NCBI RefSeq assembly: GCF_009184905.1
Contig: NZ_WESC01000005.1
Coordinates: 124,001-188,000, forward strand
Direction: 5' to 3'
Length of the DNA stretch: 64,000 bases
Source: Parvibaculum sedimenti
GTDB lineage: Bacteria > Pseudomonadota > Alphaproteobacteria > Parvibaculales > Parvibaculaceae
A model generated the notes under the pieces. The model was not told the origin of the DNA. It did no database searches and worked only from the letters and a program-made list of their open reading frames with translations. Of the stretch, positions 48,648 through 61,147 are shown piece after piece. How positions within the stretch are numbered: position 1 is the stretch's first letter; each line of letters opens with the position of its first letter. Both the position numbers and the translations under genes were made by a program.

Positions 48648-49112
48648 ATGGCTTTTTCCGTTAGCGGCGGCAGGGGAGGCGGGCGCAGCAAGTACAAGCG
48701 TGCGCCCATGTCCGAAATCAATGTGACGCCGATGGTCGACGTCATGCTGGTGCTGCTCATCGTTTTCATGGTGGCGGCGCCGCTGCTCACCGTGGGGGTG
48801 CCGGTCGATCTTCCCAAGACGCAAGCCGCCGCGCTGTCCGGAGACAACGAGCCGCTCACCGTCACCATCAATGCCAGCGGCCAGGTCTTCCTGCAGGAAA
48901 CGCCCGTCGAGCCTGATGAGATCGTGGCGCGCCTTCAGGCGATCGCGCAGAACGGATATGAGCAGCGCATCTTTATCCGGGCCGACAGCGGTATCGATTA
49001 CGGCCGCGTGATGGATGTCATGAGCCGCATCAGCTCCGCGGGTTACAGCAAGGTCGGTCTGGTCACGGATTCAGCTACCGGGTCGAAGCCTGCAAAGGGC
49101 AAAGCGAAATAA
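48648..49112 (+). CDS. tolR: TolR
   Basis: A 154-residue ExbD/TolR protein. The single N-terminal helix contains INVTPMVDVMLVLLIVFMVAAPLL, with the proton-path Asp in MVDVMLVLL. The periplasmic domain ends in the YGRVMDVMSRISSAGYSKVGLVT helix-strand unit. It is 3 bases from tolQ. Confidence 0.95.
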   Translation: MAFSVSGGRGGGRSKYKRAPMSEINVTPMVDVMLVLLIVFMVAAPLLTVGVPVDLPKTQAAALSGDNEPLTVTINASGQVFLQETPVEPDEIVARLQAIAQNGYEQRIFIRADSGIDYGRVMDVMSRISSAGYSKVGLVTDSATGSKPAKGKAK

Positions 49113-49120
49113 CCAGTTCG

Positions 49121-49975
49121 ATGATGCGCAACAGGCCGCTTATTTTTTCCGCCGGGCTTCACGCTCTGGTGCTGATAGCGACCGTGGTGGTGCTTCCTTC
49201 GCCGAAGGAGCTGCCGCCTGTGCCCATGCGCGTCCTGCCGGTCGAGTTGCTGACCGTCTCCGATGTGACGAACCTGAAGCGTCAGGCGAAGAAGAAGGTC
49301 GAACAGCCCAAGCCGGTCGAGAAACCGGCCGTGAAGCCCGAGCCCGACAAGCCGAAGCCTGTGCCGCAGCCGGAGCCTGAAAAGGCAGAGCCCAAGCCCG
49401 CTCCGCCGCAGCCGGACCAGAAGGCCGAACCCATTCCGGACAAGAACGCGCCGAAGAAAAAGGAAGAAAAGAAGGAACCTCCGAAGCCGGAGACGAAGAA
49501 GCCCGTCGTCGAAAAGAAGGAAGAGAAGAAGCCGCCGAAAAAGAAGTTCGACCCGAAGAACATTGCGGCGCTTCTGAACAAGATTCCCGACTCAGCGACG
49601 CAGCCCGACGAGGCGAAGGACACGAAGGAAAAGGCCGACGCGGCGGAGACCGACAATCCCGACCTGCCCATGACGGGCAGCGAGATCGACGTCATTCGTC
49701 AGAAGGTGTCGCAGTGCTGGAATGTGAGCGATCTCGCCGGCACGCCGGACGCGAACAAGCTCTATGCGCGCGTCACCTTCTCGCTCAACCTCGATGGGTC
49801 GCTGGCCGGACGGCCTGTCATAGAAGAGTCGGGTGGAGGCAGTATATCGAGGCTCTTCGCCGAGCGGACGGTGCAGGCGATCCTGAAATGCGCGCCTTAT
49901 GATTTTCTGCCGGCGGAGAAATTCAATACGTGGCGAGACATGGATATCAAGTTCTCGCTGCCCGACGCATTGTGA
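49121..49975 (+). CDS. tolA: TolA
   Basis: A 284-residue energy transducer. One helix (about residues 7-25) anchors it in the inner membrane. Residues 48-150 form a very Lys/Pro/Glu-rich linker (repeats of KPEP and EKKE), in place of the long helical domain of E. coli TolA. The C-terminal domain (about 185-284) has the pattern VRQKVSQCWNVSDLAG ... VTFSLNLDGSL ... ILKCAPYDFLPAEKFNTW of the TolA/TonB C-terminal fold. Confidence 0.9.
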   Translation: MMRNRPLIFSAGLHALVLIATVVVLPSPKELPPVPMRVLPVELLTVSDVTNLKRQAKKKVEQPKPVEKPAVKPEPDKPKPVPQPEPEKAEPKPAPPQPDQKAEPIPDKNAPKKKEEKKEPPKPETKKPVVEKKEEKKPPKKKFDPKNIAALLNKIPDSATQPDEAKDTKEKADAAETDNPDLPMTGSEIDVIRQKVSQCWNVSDLAGTPDANKLYARVTFSLNLDGSLAGRPVIEESGGGSISRLFAERTVQAILKCAPYDFLPAEKFNTWRDMDIKFSLPDAL

Positions 49976-50084
49976 TGTGAAGTCGAGTTGGGTGATTTGA
50001 AAGCGAGTTGGCGCGCGCCAGGCGTCCGGTCGTGCGTATGTGTCCTGACGCTGAGCGATTGACCTTTTTGAAGGAGAGACGGCG

Positions 50085-51446
50085 ATGTTTGATTTTCGTG
50101 AGCTCGGCCGCGCGGTTTTCGGCTTGAGACGGGCATTGATGCGGCTTCCTCTCGCGCTTGTTCTGGTCGCGACCGGTCTTTTCGCCGCCCCGGCGCAGGC
50201 GGCGCTGCAGATCGACATCACGCAGGGCAATACCGAGCCGATGCCGATCGCCATTACCGACTTCCTCGGCGCTCCGGGACAGGAAGCCTCGGCCGGCGCG
50301 GATATCTCGACGGTTGTGACCAACGATCTCGAGCGTTCGGGCCTCTTCCGTCCGCTTTCCAAGGCGTCCTTCATCGAGAAGATGACCGACATCAATGTGC
50401 CGCCGCGCTTTGGCGACTGGCGCGTCATCAATTCGCAGGCCCTCGTCACCGGCCAAGTGAAGATGGAGTCCGATGGCAGGCTTCGCGTGGAGTTCCGTCT
50501 CTGGGACGTTTATGGCGAGCAGCAGCTCACGGGCCTTCAGTTCTTCACCACGCCCGACAACTGGCGCCGTGTCGCCCATCTCGTCGCTGACGCGATCTAT
50601 CAGCGGCTCACCGGCGAGCAGGGCTATTTCGATACGCGCATCGTCTACGTGGCTGAGAGCGGACCGAAGAATCGCCGTGTGAAGCGCCTCTCGATCATGG
50701 ATCAGGATGGTTACAACCCGCATAGCCTGACCAATGGTGCCGAACTCGTGCTGACGCCACGCTTCAGCCCGAATTCGCAGGAGGTCACCTATCTCTCCTA
50801 CCACAACAACAATCCGCGCGTTTACCTGCTCGACATCGAGACCGGCCAGCAGGAAGTCGTCGGCGATTTCAAGGGTATGACCTTCGCTCCGCGCTTCTCG
50901 CCCGACGGCCAGAAGGTTGTGATGAGTCTGCAGCGTGGCGGTAACGCGAACATCTACACGATGGATCTTCGCAGCCGGCAGGTGACGCGCCTGACCAGCA
51001 CGGCGGCGATCGATACCGCGCCGAGCTATTCGCCCGACGGCACGAAGATCACCTTCGAATCGGATCGTGGCGGTTCGCAGCAGATCTATGTGATGAACGC
51101 CGATGGTTCGAATCAGCATCGCATCAGCTTCGGCCAGGGCCGCTATGCGACGCCGGTCTGGTCGCCGCGTGGCGACCTTATCGCCTTCACCAAGATGATC
51201 AGCGGCCAGTTCGTCATCGGCGTCATGAAGCCGGATGGCTCGGGCGACCGCGTTCTGACGGAAGGCTTCCATAATGAGGGCCCGACCTGGGCGCCAAATG
51301 GCCGTGTTCTCATGTTCTTCCGCGAAACACGTGGCGCGCAGGGCGGCCCCCACCTTTGGTCGGTCGACCTGACCGGGCGCAACGAAAGGCAGGTGCCGAC
51401 CCCGACTTTCGCTTCCGACCCTGCCTGGTCGCCCCGAATTCAGTAA
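50085..51446 (+). CDS. tolB: TolB
   Basis: A 453-residue periplasmic protein. A signal peptide (about residues 1-39) ends in APAQA. The N-terminal domain is followed by a six-bladed propeller with repeated FSPDG(Q/T)K units (for example [17 protein letters not shown] and [16 protein letters not shown]). It binds Pal and OmpA. GGAGAG lies before the ATG. Confidence 0.95.
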   Translation: MFDFRELGRAVFGLRRALMRLPLALVLVATGLFAAPAQAALQIDITQGNTEPMPIAITDFLGAPGQEASAGADISTVVTNDLERSGLFRPLSKASFIEKMTDINVPPRFGDWRVINSQALVTGQVKMESDGRLRVEFRLWDVYGEQQLTGLQFFTTPDNWRRVAHLVADAIYQRLTGEQGYFDTRIVYVAESGPKNRRVKRLSIMDQDGYNPHSLTNGAELVLTPRFSPNSQEVTYLSYHNNNPRVYLLDIETGQQEVVGDFKGMTFAPRFSPDGQKVVMSLQRGGNANIYTMDLRSRQVTRLTSTAAIDTAPSYSPDGTKITFESDRGGSQQIYVMNADGSNQHRISFGQGRYATPVWSPRGDLIAFTKMISGQFVIGVMKPDGSGDRVLTEGFHNEGPTWAPNGRVLMFFRETRGAQGGPHLWSVDLTGRNERQVPTPTFASDPAWSPRIQ

Positions 51447-51777
51447 CGCGAGAATGGCCGGACACGATCAAAATGGACCGTGTCCGGCAAAAACGATGCA
51501 AAAATATCACGCCGCCCATGCCGAAAAGACGCAGCCATCCCAAGGCCCTTGCGGACATTTGGGGGCACAGCTAATATTTTGTTGCGGTACGGCAACCCCA
51601 GCGTCGGCCAATTTCTGGGCGGCGTGTCATGGTTCGGATGAGCTTCGGGCCACTTTGTAGAGCCTCGACTTCCCGGCAAAGGAGGAATCCTCTTTTGCCA
51701 GGATGTTTGGCATGCAACAGCAAATAAGGGAACGCTGAGGCACCTTTGGCCGCAGAGATTAAAAGGAGAGCACCCGA
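51447..51777. other. 331-base gap between tolB and pal with two stem-loops
   Basis: Stem A: GCCGGACACG (51457-51466) with CGTGTCCGGC (51479-51488), perfect 10 bp, 12-base loop, followed by AAAAACG and so lacking the T run of a terminator. Stem B: 51675-51685 with 51689-51699, 11 bp with one G-T pair and an AAT loop, in the presumed pal leader. No protein is convincing. The pal promoter should lie between them, but no clear consensus pair was found. GGAG is 9 bases before pal. Confidence 0.55.
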
Positions 51778-52278
51778 ATGAAGTCCCCGTATGCAGGCCT
51801 CCGGTTCGCCACCGTGGCCGCAGCCTTTTTGATGGTCGCCGCTTGCAGCTCGACCGACACGGCCAGCAACGCCGGCGGCGCTGGCACCAGCACCTCGACG
51901 GTCCAGCCCGGCACGCAGGCTGACCTGGTTGCCAATGTTGGCGACCGCGTTTTCTTCGACCTCGACAAGTCGACGTTGAAGGACGAAGGCAAGGCCACGC
52001 TCCAGCGTCAGGCCGCCTGGGCGCAGAAGTACCCGAACCTGACCTTCACGATCGAAGGCCATGCCGACGAGCGTGGCACGCGCGAATACAACCTCGCGCT
52101 GGGCGGCCGTCGCGCCACCGCCGCGAAGGACTTCCTCGTCGCCAATGGCGTCGATGGTTCGCGCCTGAAGACGATCTCCTACGGCAAAGAGCGTCCGGTG
52201 TGCCTCGAATCGAACGAGGATTGCTGGGCCCAGAACCGTCGCGCTGTGACGGTTGTTGCCGAAGGCGCCGGCAGCTAA
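51778..52278 (+). CDS. pal: Peptidoglycan-associated lipoprotein Pal
   Basis: A 166-residue outer-membrane lipoprotein. The lipobox is V20-A-A-C23, so the mature protein starts at Cys23. After a Ser/Thr/Gly-rich linker, the OmpA-like domain has VFFDLDKSTLKDEG, TIEGHADERGTREYNLALGGRRA and QNRRAVTVV, which bind diaminopimelate in peptidoglycan. It works with TolB and the TolQRA motor. Confidence 0.95.
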   Translation: MKSPYAGLRFATVAAAFLMVAACSSTDTASNAGGAGTSTSTVQPGTQADLVANVGDRVFFDLDKSTLKDEGKATLQRQAAWAQKYPNLTFTIEGHADERGTREYNLALGGRRATAAKDFLVANGVDGSRLKTISYGKERPVCLESNEDCWAQNRRAVTVVAEGAGS

Positions 52279-52303
52279 TCGCTGACGCAGCCGAATTATC
52301 GGG

Positions 52304-52333
52304 AGCGCTCTTCCGCGATTGCGGGAGGGCGCT
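52304..52333 (+). terminator. Probable terminator after pal
   Basis: AGCGCTCTTCCGC (52304-52316) pairs with GCGGGAGGGCGCT (52321-52333) through 13 bp, including two G-T pairs, with loop GATT. TCTGTGTTT follows. The T tract is weak, so partial read-through into cpoB is likely. Confidence 0.55.
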
Positions 52334-52495
52334 TCTGTGTTTCAGGGGCAAGCCTTCGGCGTGAAACCGGGTCGGGTTCAAACCGGAAGAAGAGGCGCCC
52401 CATTTTGGTCGCAGTTCTCGTTACGATGGCTCGTGGGCAGGTGCTTCGTCAGGAGTCTTGCCTCCCATCGTCCGAAACCTCTTGAGGCGGATCAG

Positions 52496-53419
52496 GTGAC
52501 AAAAGCGAACTTCCTCGTCATGGCGGGTTTTACCGCCCTCGTCGGAATGCCCGTTCTGGTGCCCTTGAGCGCCGCAGCCGATGATTCGGATCTGCGCGCC
52601 ATCAACAATCGCCTCGACAGGCTGGAGCGTTCCGTAAACGACATGCAGGGCGGTGGCTATTCAGGTGATGGCGGGTCGAGCGGCGGCGGTAGCGCGCCCT
52701 CGGCGGATACAACCGTCAGGCTCAACGACATCGAAGACCAGATTCGCACACTCACCGGCCGCGTCGAGGAATTGAGTCACCGGATCGACCAGACGTCGCA
52801 GGACCTTCAGACCTTCAAGGCGGACGTCGATCTGCGCTTCCAGGATATTCATCAGGGTGGCGGCGCTGCTGCTCCCGCCGCCGGGCAGGGTGCGGCGGCA
52901 GCGCCAGCGACCGGCCCCATCATGAATGACGACACCGCTCCCGCAGGCGCGAGTGCGCCGAGGCAGCTGACGCCGCCGGGTGCCGCAGCCCCTGCGCAGC
53001 AGCCTGTTGCTGCGCCAGCCGCCGTCCTCCCCAACGGGACGCCGCAGGTTCAATATGATTTCGCCATCGACCTTCTGAAGCGCGGCCAGTTCCCGCAGGC
53101 CCGCGATGCGCTGAAGCAGTTCCTCGCCGAGCATCCCAAGGACGCGCTGGCGGGTAACGCGCAATATTGGCTTGGCGAAACCTATTACGTGCAGGGTCAG
53201 TACAAGGACGCTGCCGACAGCTTCCTCAAGGGCTACACCACTTATTCAAAGAGCGCGAAAGCGCCCGACAGCCTGTTGAAGCTCGGCATGACGCTGAACC
53301 AGCTCGGCCAGAAGGACGCGGCCTGCGCTACCTTCGGTCAGTTGAAGGAGCAGTTCCCGCAAGCGGCTCCCGCCGTCGTCGCGCGTGCGAAGCAGGAGCG
53401 CCAGAAGTCCGGTTGCTGA
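52496..53419 (+). CDS. cpoB: Cell division coordinator CpoB / Tol-Pal protein YbgF
   Basis: A 307-residue periplasmic protein. A signal peptide (about residues 1-29) ends SAAA. A short trimerising coiled coil follows (DLRAINNRLDRLERSVNDMQ), then a Gly/Ala/Pro-rich linker, and a C-terminal TPR domain (about 180-307) with YDFAIDLLKRGQFPQARDALKQFL and YWLGETYYVQGQYKDAADSFLKGY. The GTG at 52496 with TGAGG upstream puts the signal peptide at the N-terminus; the open frame extends back to 52319 without signals. Confidence 0.9.
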   Translation: MTKANFLVMAGFTALVGMPVLVPLSAAADDSDLRAINNRLDRLERSVNDMQGGGYSGDGGSSGGGSAPSADTTVRLNDIEDQIRTLTGRVEELSHRIDQTSQDLQTFKADVDLRFQDIHQGGGAAAPAAGQGAAAAPATGPIMNDDTAPAGASAPRQLTPPGAAAPAQQPVAAPAAVLPNGTPQVQYDFAIDLLKRGQFPQARDALKQFLAEHPKDALAGNAQYWLGETYYVQGQYKDAADSFLKGYTTYSKSAKAPDSLLKLGMTLNQLGQKDAACATFGQLKEQFPQAAPAVVARAKQERQKSGC

Positions 53420-53462
53420 TCCAGCATTGGCCTTCGGCGCGCACCCGCGCCATGATCGGCGC

Positions 53463-54779
53463 ATGAGCGCATCTCGCATCACTTGCAAAGAGCCCGTGAG
53501 CGCGGCGGAATTCGCCGCGAGCCTCGGCGCGCTTGCGCCATCGCACGGGCTCGCCGTCGCGCTGTCCGGCGGCCCCGATTCGCTGGCGCTGCTTTTTCTC
53601 GCCGCGCGCTGGGCCAAGCGAAAGCCCCGCATGCGGCTCCTCGCCTTCACCGTCGATCATGGATTGCGGCCGGAGTCGGCCAGGGAAGCGCGTCTCGCTG
53701 CCCGCATGGCGAAGTCGCTTGGCGTGGAGCACCGCATCCTCGTCTGGGAGGGAGAGAAGCCCTCGTCCGGCATTCAGGCGGCGGCTCGCGCAGCGCGTTA
53801 TCGACTCCTTGCAGAAGCGGCCCGCGCGGAAGGCGTCGAAGATATTCTTGTCGCGCATCATCAGGACGATCAGGCCGAAACCTTTCTGCTTCGGCTTGCC
53901 CGCGGGAGCGGCGTCGATGGGCTTGCCGCCATGGCACCCCTGCGCGAGATGCCCGGCGCGCCTGGCATTCGTCTGCTGCGCCCGCTGCTCGGCTTTTCCC
54001 GCGCGCGTCTCGCGGCGACGCTTGAGAAGGCAGGCCTCGAAGCGATCCAGGATCCAAGCAACGAGAACACGCGCTTCGATCGTGTGAAGGCGCGGCGCAT
54101 GTTGAAGGAACTCGCAGCTCTCGGCCTTGGTCCCGAACGCCTGGCCGACACGGCGGCGAACATGGCCCGCGTCCGCGCCGCGTTAGAGGCGGAGACGCAT
54201 GCGCTTCTTGCCACCCATGCGCGGCTCGCGCCGGAAGGCTATGTCGAAGCCGACATCTCGGCACTTTTGAAGGCGACCGAGGAAATCGCCCTCCGCGCGC
54301 TGGCTGAAATCCTGAAATGCGTCAGCGGCTCCGATTACCCGCCGCGGCTCGATGCGTTAGCGGCGCTCCACAAGGCATTGGACGCCGGCAAGCTCGGGCG
54401 CACGCTCCATGGCTGCAAGCTCACACGCGACGGCACCAGGCTTCTCGTGGTGCGCGAGGTAGCGTCCGCTGCAAGGGCGCTGCCGCTTCGCCTGAAGCCG
54501 GGAGAGGCCGCCATCTGGGATGGACGCTTCGAAATTACGGTTCGTGCCCTGCCGCGCGGGGGAGCCGGGGCGGAGTGGCGGGCGCTTGGCGCGGAAGGGA
54601 CGACGATCCTGAAAAAGGAGGATCTGCTGCCTGCCGGCGTGCCGAAATCCGCGCTTCCCGGCTTGCCCGCGCTCTGGAAGGGAAAGAGCCTTCTCGCTGT
54701 GCCCCACATCGGGATTGGCATGGCTGGCCTTGAAACAGGCCTGAAGCTCTTCAAAACCGGGCTCTTTCAGGTTCCGTAA
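53463..54779 (+). CDS. tilS: tRNA(Ile)-lysidine synthase
   Basis: A 438-residue enzyme that modifies the wobble cytidine of tRNA-Ile(CAU) to lysidine. The PP-loop SGGPDS is at residues 35-40, and HHQDDQAETFLLRLARGSGVDGLAAM is near residue 135. The C-terminal domain is less conserved. The ATG at 53463 gives an N-terminal length normal for the family; the longer frame from 53385 overlaps cpoB. It directly precedes ftsH, the common order. Confidence 0.93.
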   Translation: MSASRITCKEPVSAAEFAASLGALAPSHGLAVALSGGPDSLALLFLAARWAKRKPRMRLLAFTVDHGLRPESAREARLAARMAKSLGVEHRILVWEGEKPSSGIQAAARAARYRLLAEAARAEGVEDILVAHHQDDQAETFLLRLARGSGVDGLAAMAPLREMPGAPGIRLLRPLLGFSRARLAATLEKAGLEAIQDPSNENTRFDRVKARRMLKELAALGLGPERLADTAANMARVRAALEAETHALLATHARLAPEGYVEADISALLKATEEIALRALAEILKCVSGSDYPPRLDALAALHKALDAGKLGRTLHGCKLTRDGTRLLVVREVASAARALPLRLKPGEAAIWDGRFEITVRALPRGGAGAEWRALGAEGTTILKKEDLLPAGVPKSALPGLPALWKGKSLLAVPHIGIGMAGLETGLKLFKTGLFQVP

Positions 54780-54834
54780 CCCGGCCTTTACGCCCCGATG
54801 CGACATTTGAAGGGGTCGATTGAGGGAAACGGCT

Positions 54835-54864
54835 CTTGGTAAACCTTTGGAAGGTCCCTATCTT
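54835..54864 (+). promoter_or_regulatory. Possible heat-shock (RpoH-type) promoter of ftsH
   Basis: CTTGGTAA (54835-54842) and CCTATCTT (54857-54864) are spaced as TTGGTA, 16 bases, CTATCT. This resembles alphaproteobacterial RpoH promoters (CTTG with CYTATNT), and ftsH is a typical heat-shock gene. The leader would be about 105 bases. Confidence 0.35.
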
Positions 54865-54973
54865 CCAATAGATTAGAAGGCCTCAAGAGCAGGAGCAGCC
54901 AACCGCGCCGACTGGCACGGAGCCTGCTTGAACGCCTTACTCGAATGCCGTCAGGTGACAAAAGGTCAAGCCG

Positions 54974-56890
<1,917 letters not shown>

Positions 56891-56912
56891 GTGCAGGCGT
56901 AAGACAAGATCG

Positions 56913-56936
56913 AAGGGAGGCTTAACGGCCTCCCTT
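56913..56936 (+). terminator. Terminator after ftsH
   Basis: AAGGGAGGC (56913-56921) pairs with GCCTCCCTT (56928-56936), loop TTAACG, followed by TCCTTTT. It lies 22 bases after the ftsH stop. Confidence 0.8.
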
Positions 56937-56954
56937 TCCTTTTGGGGGAGACGC

Positions 56955-57707
56955 ATGCGCGCATTATCCGCACTCACGCTGATTCTCATCCTGCTTGGCG
57001 GGTGTGTTTCCGCGCCGCCGCCGGTAGCCGCGCCCGTCGCGGTGGAAGCGCCGTTCGTCGTGCAGCCGGAACGTATGGCGGCGAAGCGCGTGGCGGCTCT
57101 CGCTGGCCCCGTCGATCTCGTCTTCATCGGCGACTCGATTACGCAGAATTACGACCGCGTTTCTGAAAAGGTCGAAGAGAATTACAAGCCCGTCTGGGAT
57201 GCCTTTTATGGGTCTCGCCACGCGCTCAATCTGGGTTACGGCATGGATACGAGTGCCGCGACGCTCTGGCGTTTCGCACATGGCGAACTCGACGGCATTG
57301 CACCGAAGCTTGCCGTGATCCTCATCGGTACCAACGACACCAATCTCGGCCATAGCGCGCGGGAGACTTTTTCAGACGTCGAGGTGGTTGTGAACGCGGC
57401 TCATGAGCGGATGCCGCACGCAAGGCTTCTGCTCATCGGCATTCTGCCAAGCGACAAGTCGACCGCAAAGAGCAAGGCGGATGCGGAGGTGAATGCGCTT
57501 CTCGCGGCGCGTTATACCGCGAGCGAGTTTGTCACCTTTATCGACATCGCGTCGGTGTTCAGGAAAGAGGGGCAACTCGACCGCTCGCTCTATGTCGAAA
57601 AAGGTCCGCATGAGGCGCTGCATCCCAATGTGAGTGGTCAGGCGGTCATGGCGAGGGCGATAGAGCCGACGGTTGCGCGCCTTCTGGGCGAGCCCTCTCT
57701 CAAATAA
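56955..57707 (+). CDS. SGNH/GDSL-family lipoprotein hydrolase
   Basis: A 250-residue lipoprotein. The lipobox is L14-G-G-C17, so the mature protein is anchored at Cys17. Block I is FIGDSIT near residue 58 with the nucleophilic Ser, the Gly block is NLGYGMDTS, block III is IGTNDTN near residue 123, and the C-terminal ALHPN holds the catalytic His. This matches the PAF-acetylhydrolase-like SGNH group that deacylates glycans or lipids in the envelope. It is bounded by terminators on both sides. Confidence 0.87.
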   Translation: MRALSALTLILILLGGCVSAPPPVAAPVAVEAPFVVQPERMAAKRVAALAGPVDLVFIGDSITQNYDRVSEKVEENYKPVWDAFYGSRHALNLGYGMDTSAATLWRFAHGELDGIAPKLAVILIGTNDTNLGHSARETFSDVEVVVNAAHERMPHARLLLIGILPSDKSTAKSKADAEVNALLAARYTASEFVTFIDIASVFRKEGQLDRSLYVEKGPHEALHPNVSGQAVMARAIEPTVARLLGEPSLK

Positions 57708-57733
57708 AAAGGGAGGCCTCGCGGCCTCCCTTT
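57708..57733. terminator. Bidirectional terminator between the SGNH gene and the ferredoxin gene
   Basis: AAAGGGAGGCC (57708-57718), loop TCGC, GGCCTCCCTTT (57723-57733) form a perfect 11-bp stem. TCTCC follows on the plus strand; TATTTG follows the TTT on the minus strand. The same AAGGGAGGC core is used in the terminator at 56913. Confidence 0.83.
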
Positions 57734-57769
57734 CTCCTCGGCGCCTCCCGATTCAGCGCAAGGTCCGGT

Positions 57770-59375
<1,606 letters not shown>

Positions 59376-59418
59376 GATTTTCCTCCCGGGTTTTCGAGAC
59401 CGGCTCCCGACCGGTTTG

Positions 59419-59440
59419 CTATTGAGTAAAGTATCAATAG
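59419..59440. promoter_or_regulatory. Operator-like 22-bp dyad in the CYP153/tetR gap
   Basis: CTATTGA (59419-59425) and TCAATAG (59434-59440) are perfect inverted repeats with an 8-base spacer. The dyad lies 44 bases before the CYP153 start and 115 before the tetR start. It overlaps the predicted -10 of the CYP153 promoter, so a bound dimer would block transcription. Confidence 0.6.
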
Positions 59441-59459
59441 TAAAAGGCCACGGAGTCAA
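59431..59459 (-). promoter_or_regulatory. Predicted CYP153 promoter
   Basis: On the minus strand TTGACT (59459-59454) is followed after 17 bases by TGATAC (59436-59431). The -10 lies inside the right arm of the 59419-59440 dyad. Confidence 0.5.
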
Positions 59460-59554
59460 CATTTCTGTTGCGGGTATCGGCAGCGCTCCGGCAAATTCGG
59501 CTTTCCGCCTATACTCCGGTCCAGATTCAGTCCTTCGAGCAGAGAGCCGCCCTC

Positions 59555-60178
59555 GTGACGCCAAAATCCGGGAATCCGAAAAACCACCAGAAACAGCGGA
59601 CCCGCCTTCTGCCTGAGGAGCGCCGGGCGCAGCTACTCGCCTGTGCAGTTGCAGCATTCGCCGAGCATGGCGTCGCCCGCGCCACCCATTCCCATGTGGC
59701 GGAGCGGGCCGGCGTTTCCGTCTCGGCGGTTCATTCCTATTTCCGCACCCGCGAGGATCTCGTCGCGGCCGTGCTGGGCGAGGTGGAGGCCTTTCTTGTC
59801 GCGACCACCTCGGGCTCGCTCGTGCCCTCCTTGACGGTCCAGGAAGCGCTGGTGACGCTTGCGCGGCGTTTCGCCAGAGCAGCCACGGAACAGCCGGATA
59901 TGATCAAGGTCTGGCTCGACTGGAGCACGGGTGTTCGCGCCGATGTCTGGCCACATTACATCGAGATACTGGAGCGGCTTCATGACCTGGCGCAGAAGGT
60001 GTTCGCGCGCGGCAAGCGGGAAGGGCTGATGCCCGAAACGCTCAACGTGAAGGCGGCGGCGCGGCTCTATATCGGCGGTGGACACACCGTTGCGCTGATG
60101 CAGTTCGCAGGCGCGGGGCGGCGCGAGCTGGATATCTTCATCGAACAGCTTGTGCGCGGCTTCATGGTGCCGAACTGA
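59555..60178 (+). CDS. TetR/AcrR-family transcriptional regulator
   Basis: A 207-residue repressor. The N-terminal helix-turn-helix (about residues 18-65) includes [51 protein letters not shown]. The C-terminal ligand domain is helical and ends [13 protein letters not shown]. The GTG at 59555 is used: a TATACT (59510-59515) upstream could be its -10, and an in-frame TTG at 59468 would precede that. Divergent from CYP153, so an alkane, alcohol or acyl-CoA is a plausible inducer. Confidence 0.85.
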   Translation: MTPKSGNPKNHQKQRTRLLPEERRAQLLACAVAAFAEHGVARATHSHVAERAGVSVSAVHSYFRTREDLVAAVLGEVEAFLVATTSGSLVPSLTVQEALVTLARRFARAATEQPDMIKVWLDWSTGVRADVWPHYIEILERLHDLAQKVFARGKREGLMPETLNVKAAARLYIGGGHTVALMQFAGAGRRELDIFIEQLVRGFMVPN

Positions 60179-60208
60179 CGAGACTGAACTGACACGCCGT
60201 TCTGTCCC

Positions 60209-61042
60209 ATGATAGAAATGCCCATGCAGAAAAGCCCTGTCCGCATTGTCGGCATCGTCAACATCACGTCGGATTCATTTTCCGACGGGGGGAAGTACCT
60301 TGCGCCGGAAGCCGCTATCGCGCAGGCGCGGAGGCTTGTCGAGGAGGGCGCCGAGATTGTCGATCTGGGGCCTGCCTCCAGCAACCCCGATGCGACACCC
60401 GTTTCGGCCGAGGAGGAAATCCGTCGCCTTGCGCCCGTGCTCGATGCGCTGCTGGCAGACGAAATTGAAATCTCGGTCGACAGCTATCTCCCGCAGACGC
60501 AGGCTTACGCTCTGTCACGAGGTATTCACTGGCTGAACGACATCAAAGGGTTTCCCGATCCTTCGCTCTACCCAACGCTCGCGGAATCGGATGCGAAGCT
60601 CATCGTCATGTATTCGATCCAGCAGGGGCAGGCCGATCGCCGCGAAGCGCCCGAAGGCGACATTGTCGGTCATATATGCCGTTTCTTCGACGAGCGGCTT
60701 TCCGCCCTCGAAGCGGCGGGCGTGAACCGCGCGCGCATTGTCCTCGATCCCGGCATGGGCTTTTTCCTCGGATCGTCGCCGCAAACCTCATTCGACGTGC
60801 TGGCGCGGCTCGGCGAGATCAAGGGCCGTTTCGGCTTGCCACTTCTCGTTGGCGTGTCGCGGAAGTCATTCCTGCGCGCGGTAACGGGCAGGGCGCCCGA
60901 CGAGGTCGGCGCCGCCACGCTCGCGGCCGAACTTGTTGCTGCCATGAAAGGGGCCGATTTCATTCGTACCCATGAGGCCGCGCCTCTCAAGGATGCTCTG
61001 GCCGTTGCAGCTGCGCTGAAAGATTTCGCAAGAAATCGTTAA
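60209..61042 (+). CDS. folP: Dihydropteroate synthase
   Basis: A 277-residue folate-pathway enzyme that condenses pABA with dihydropterin pyrophosphate. VGIVNITSDSFSDGGKYL is near residue 14, EGAEIVDLGPASSNPDATPVSAEEEIRRL is near residue 46 (the Asn/Pro variant of the usual GGESTRPG block), LVGVSRKSFLRAVTG is near residue 214, and the C-terminal segment is FIRTHEAAPLKDALAV. No Shine-Dalgarno is evident and several ATGs compete. It precedes glmM by 105 bases. Confidence 0.88.
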   Translation: MIEMPMQKSPVRIVGIVNITSDSFSDGGKYLAPEAAIAQARRLVEEGAEIVDLGPASSNPDATPVSAEEEIRRLAPVLDALLADEIEISVDSYLPQTQAYALSRGIHWLNDIKGFPDPSLYPTLAESDAKLIVMYSIQQGQADRREAPEGDIVGHICRFFDERLSALEAAGVNRARIVLDPGMGFFLGSSPQTSFDVLARLGEIKGRFGLPLLVGVSRKSFLRAVTGRAPDEVGAATLAAELVAAMKGADFIRTHEAAPLKDALAVAAALKDFARNR

Positions 61043-61147
61043 CTGCGCCAAAACCATAAGGCCCTATATTTGCTGCGCGCCTTGGGAGGGGGAGGCCGCG
61101 CCCGCAAGGTGTGGCCGATTTTGAGACAAACCGGGATTATATCTTTC

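Noticed and set aside
52319-52495. N-terminal extension of cpoB from 52319.
   Set aside because: It would bury the signal peptide inside the protein; the GTG at 52496 has a ribosome-binding site and places the signal peptide at the start.
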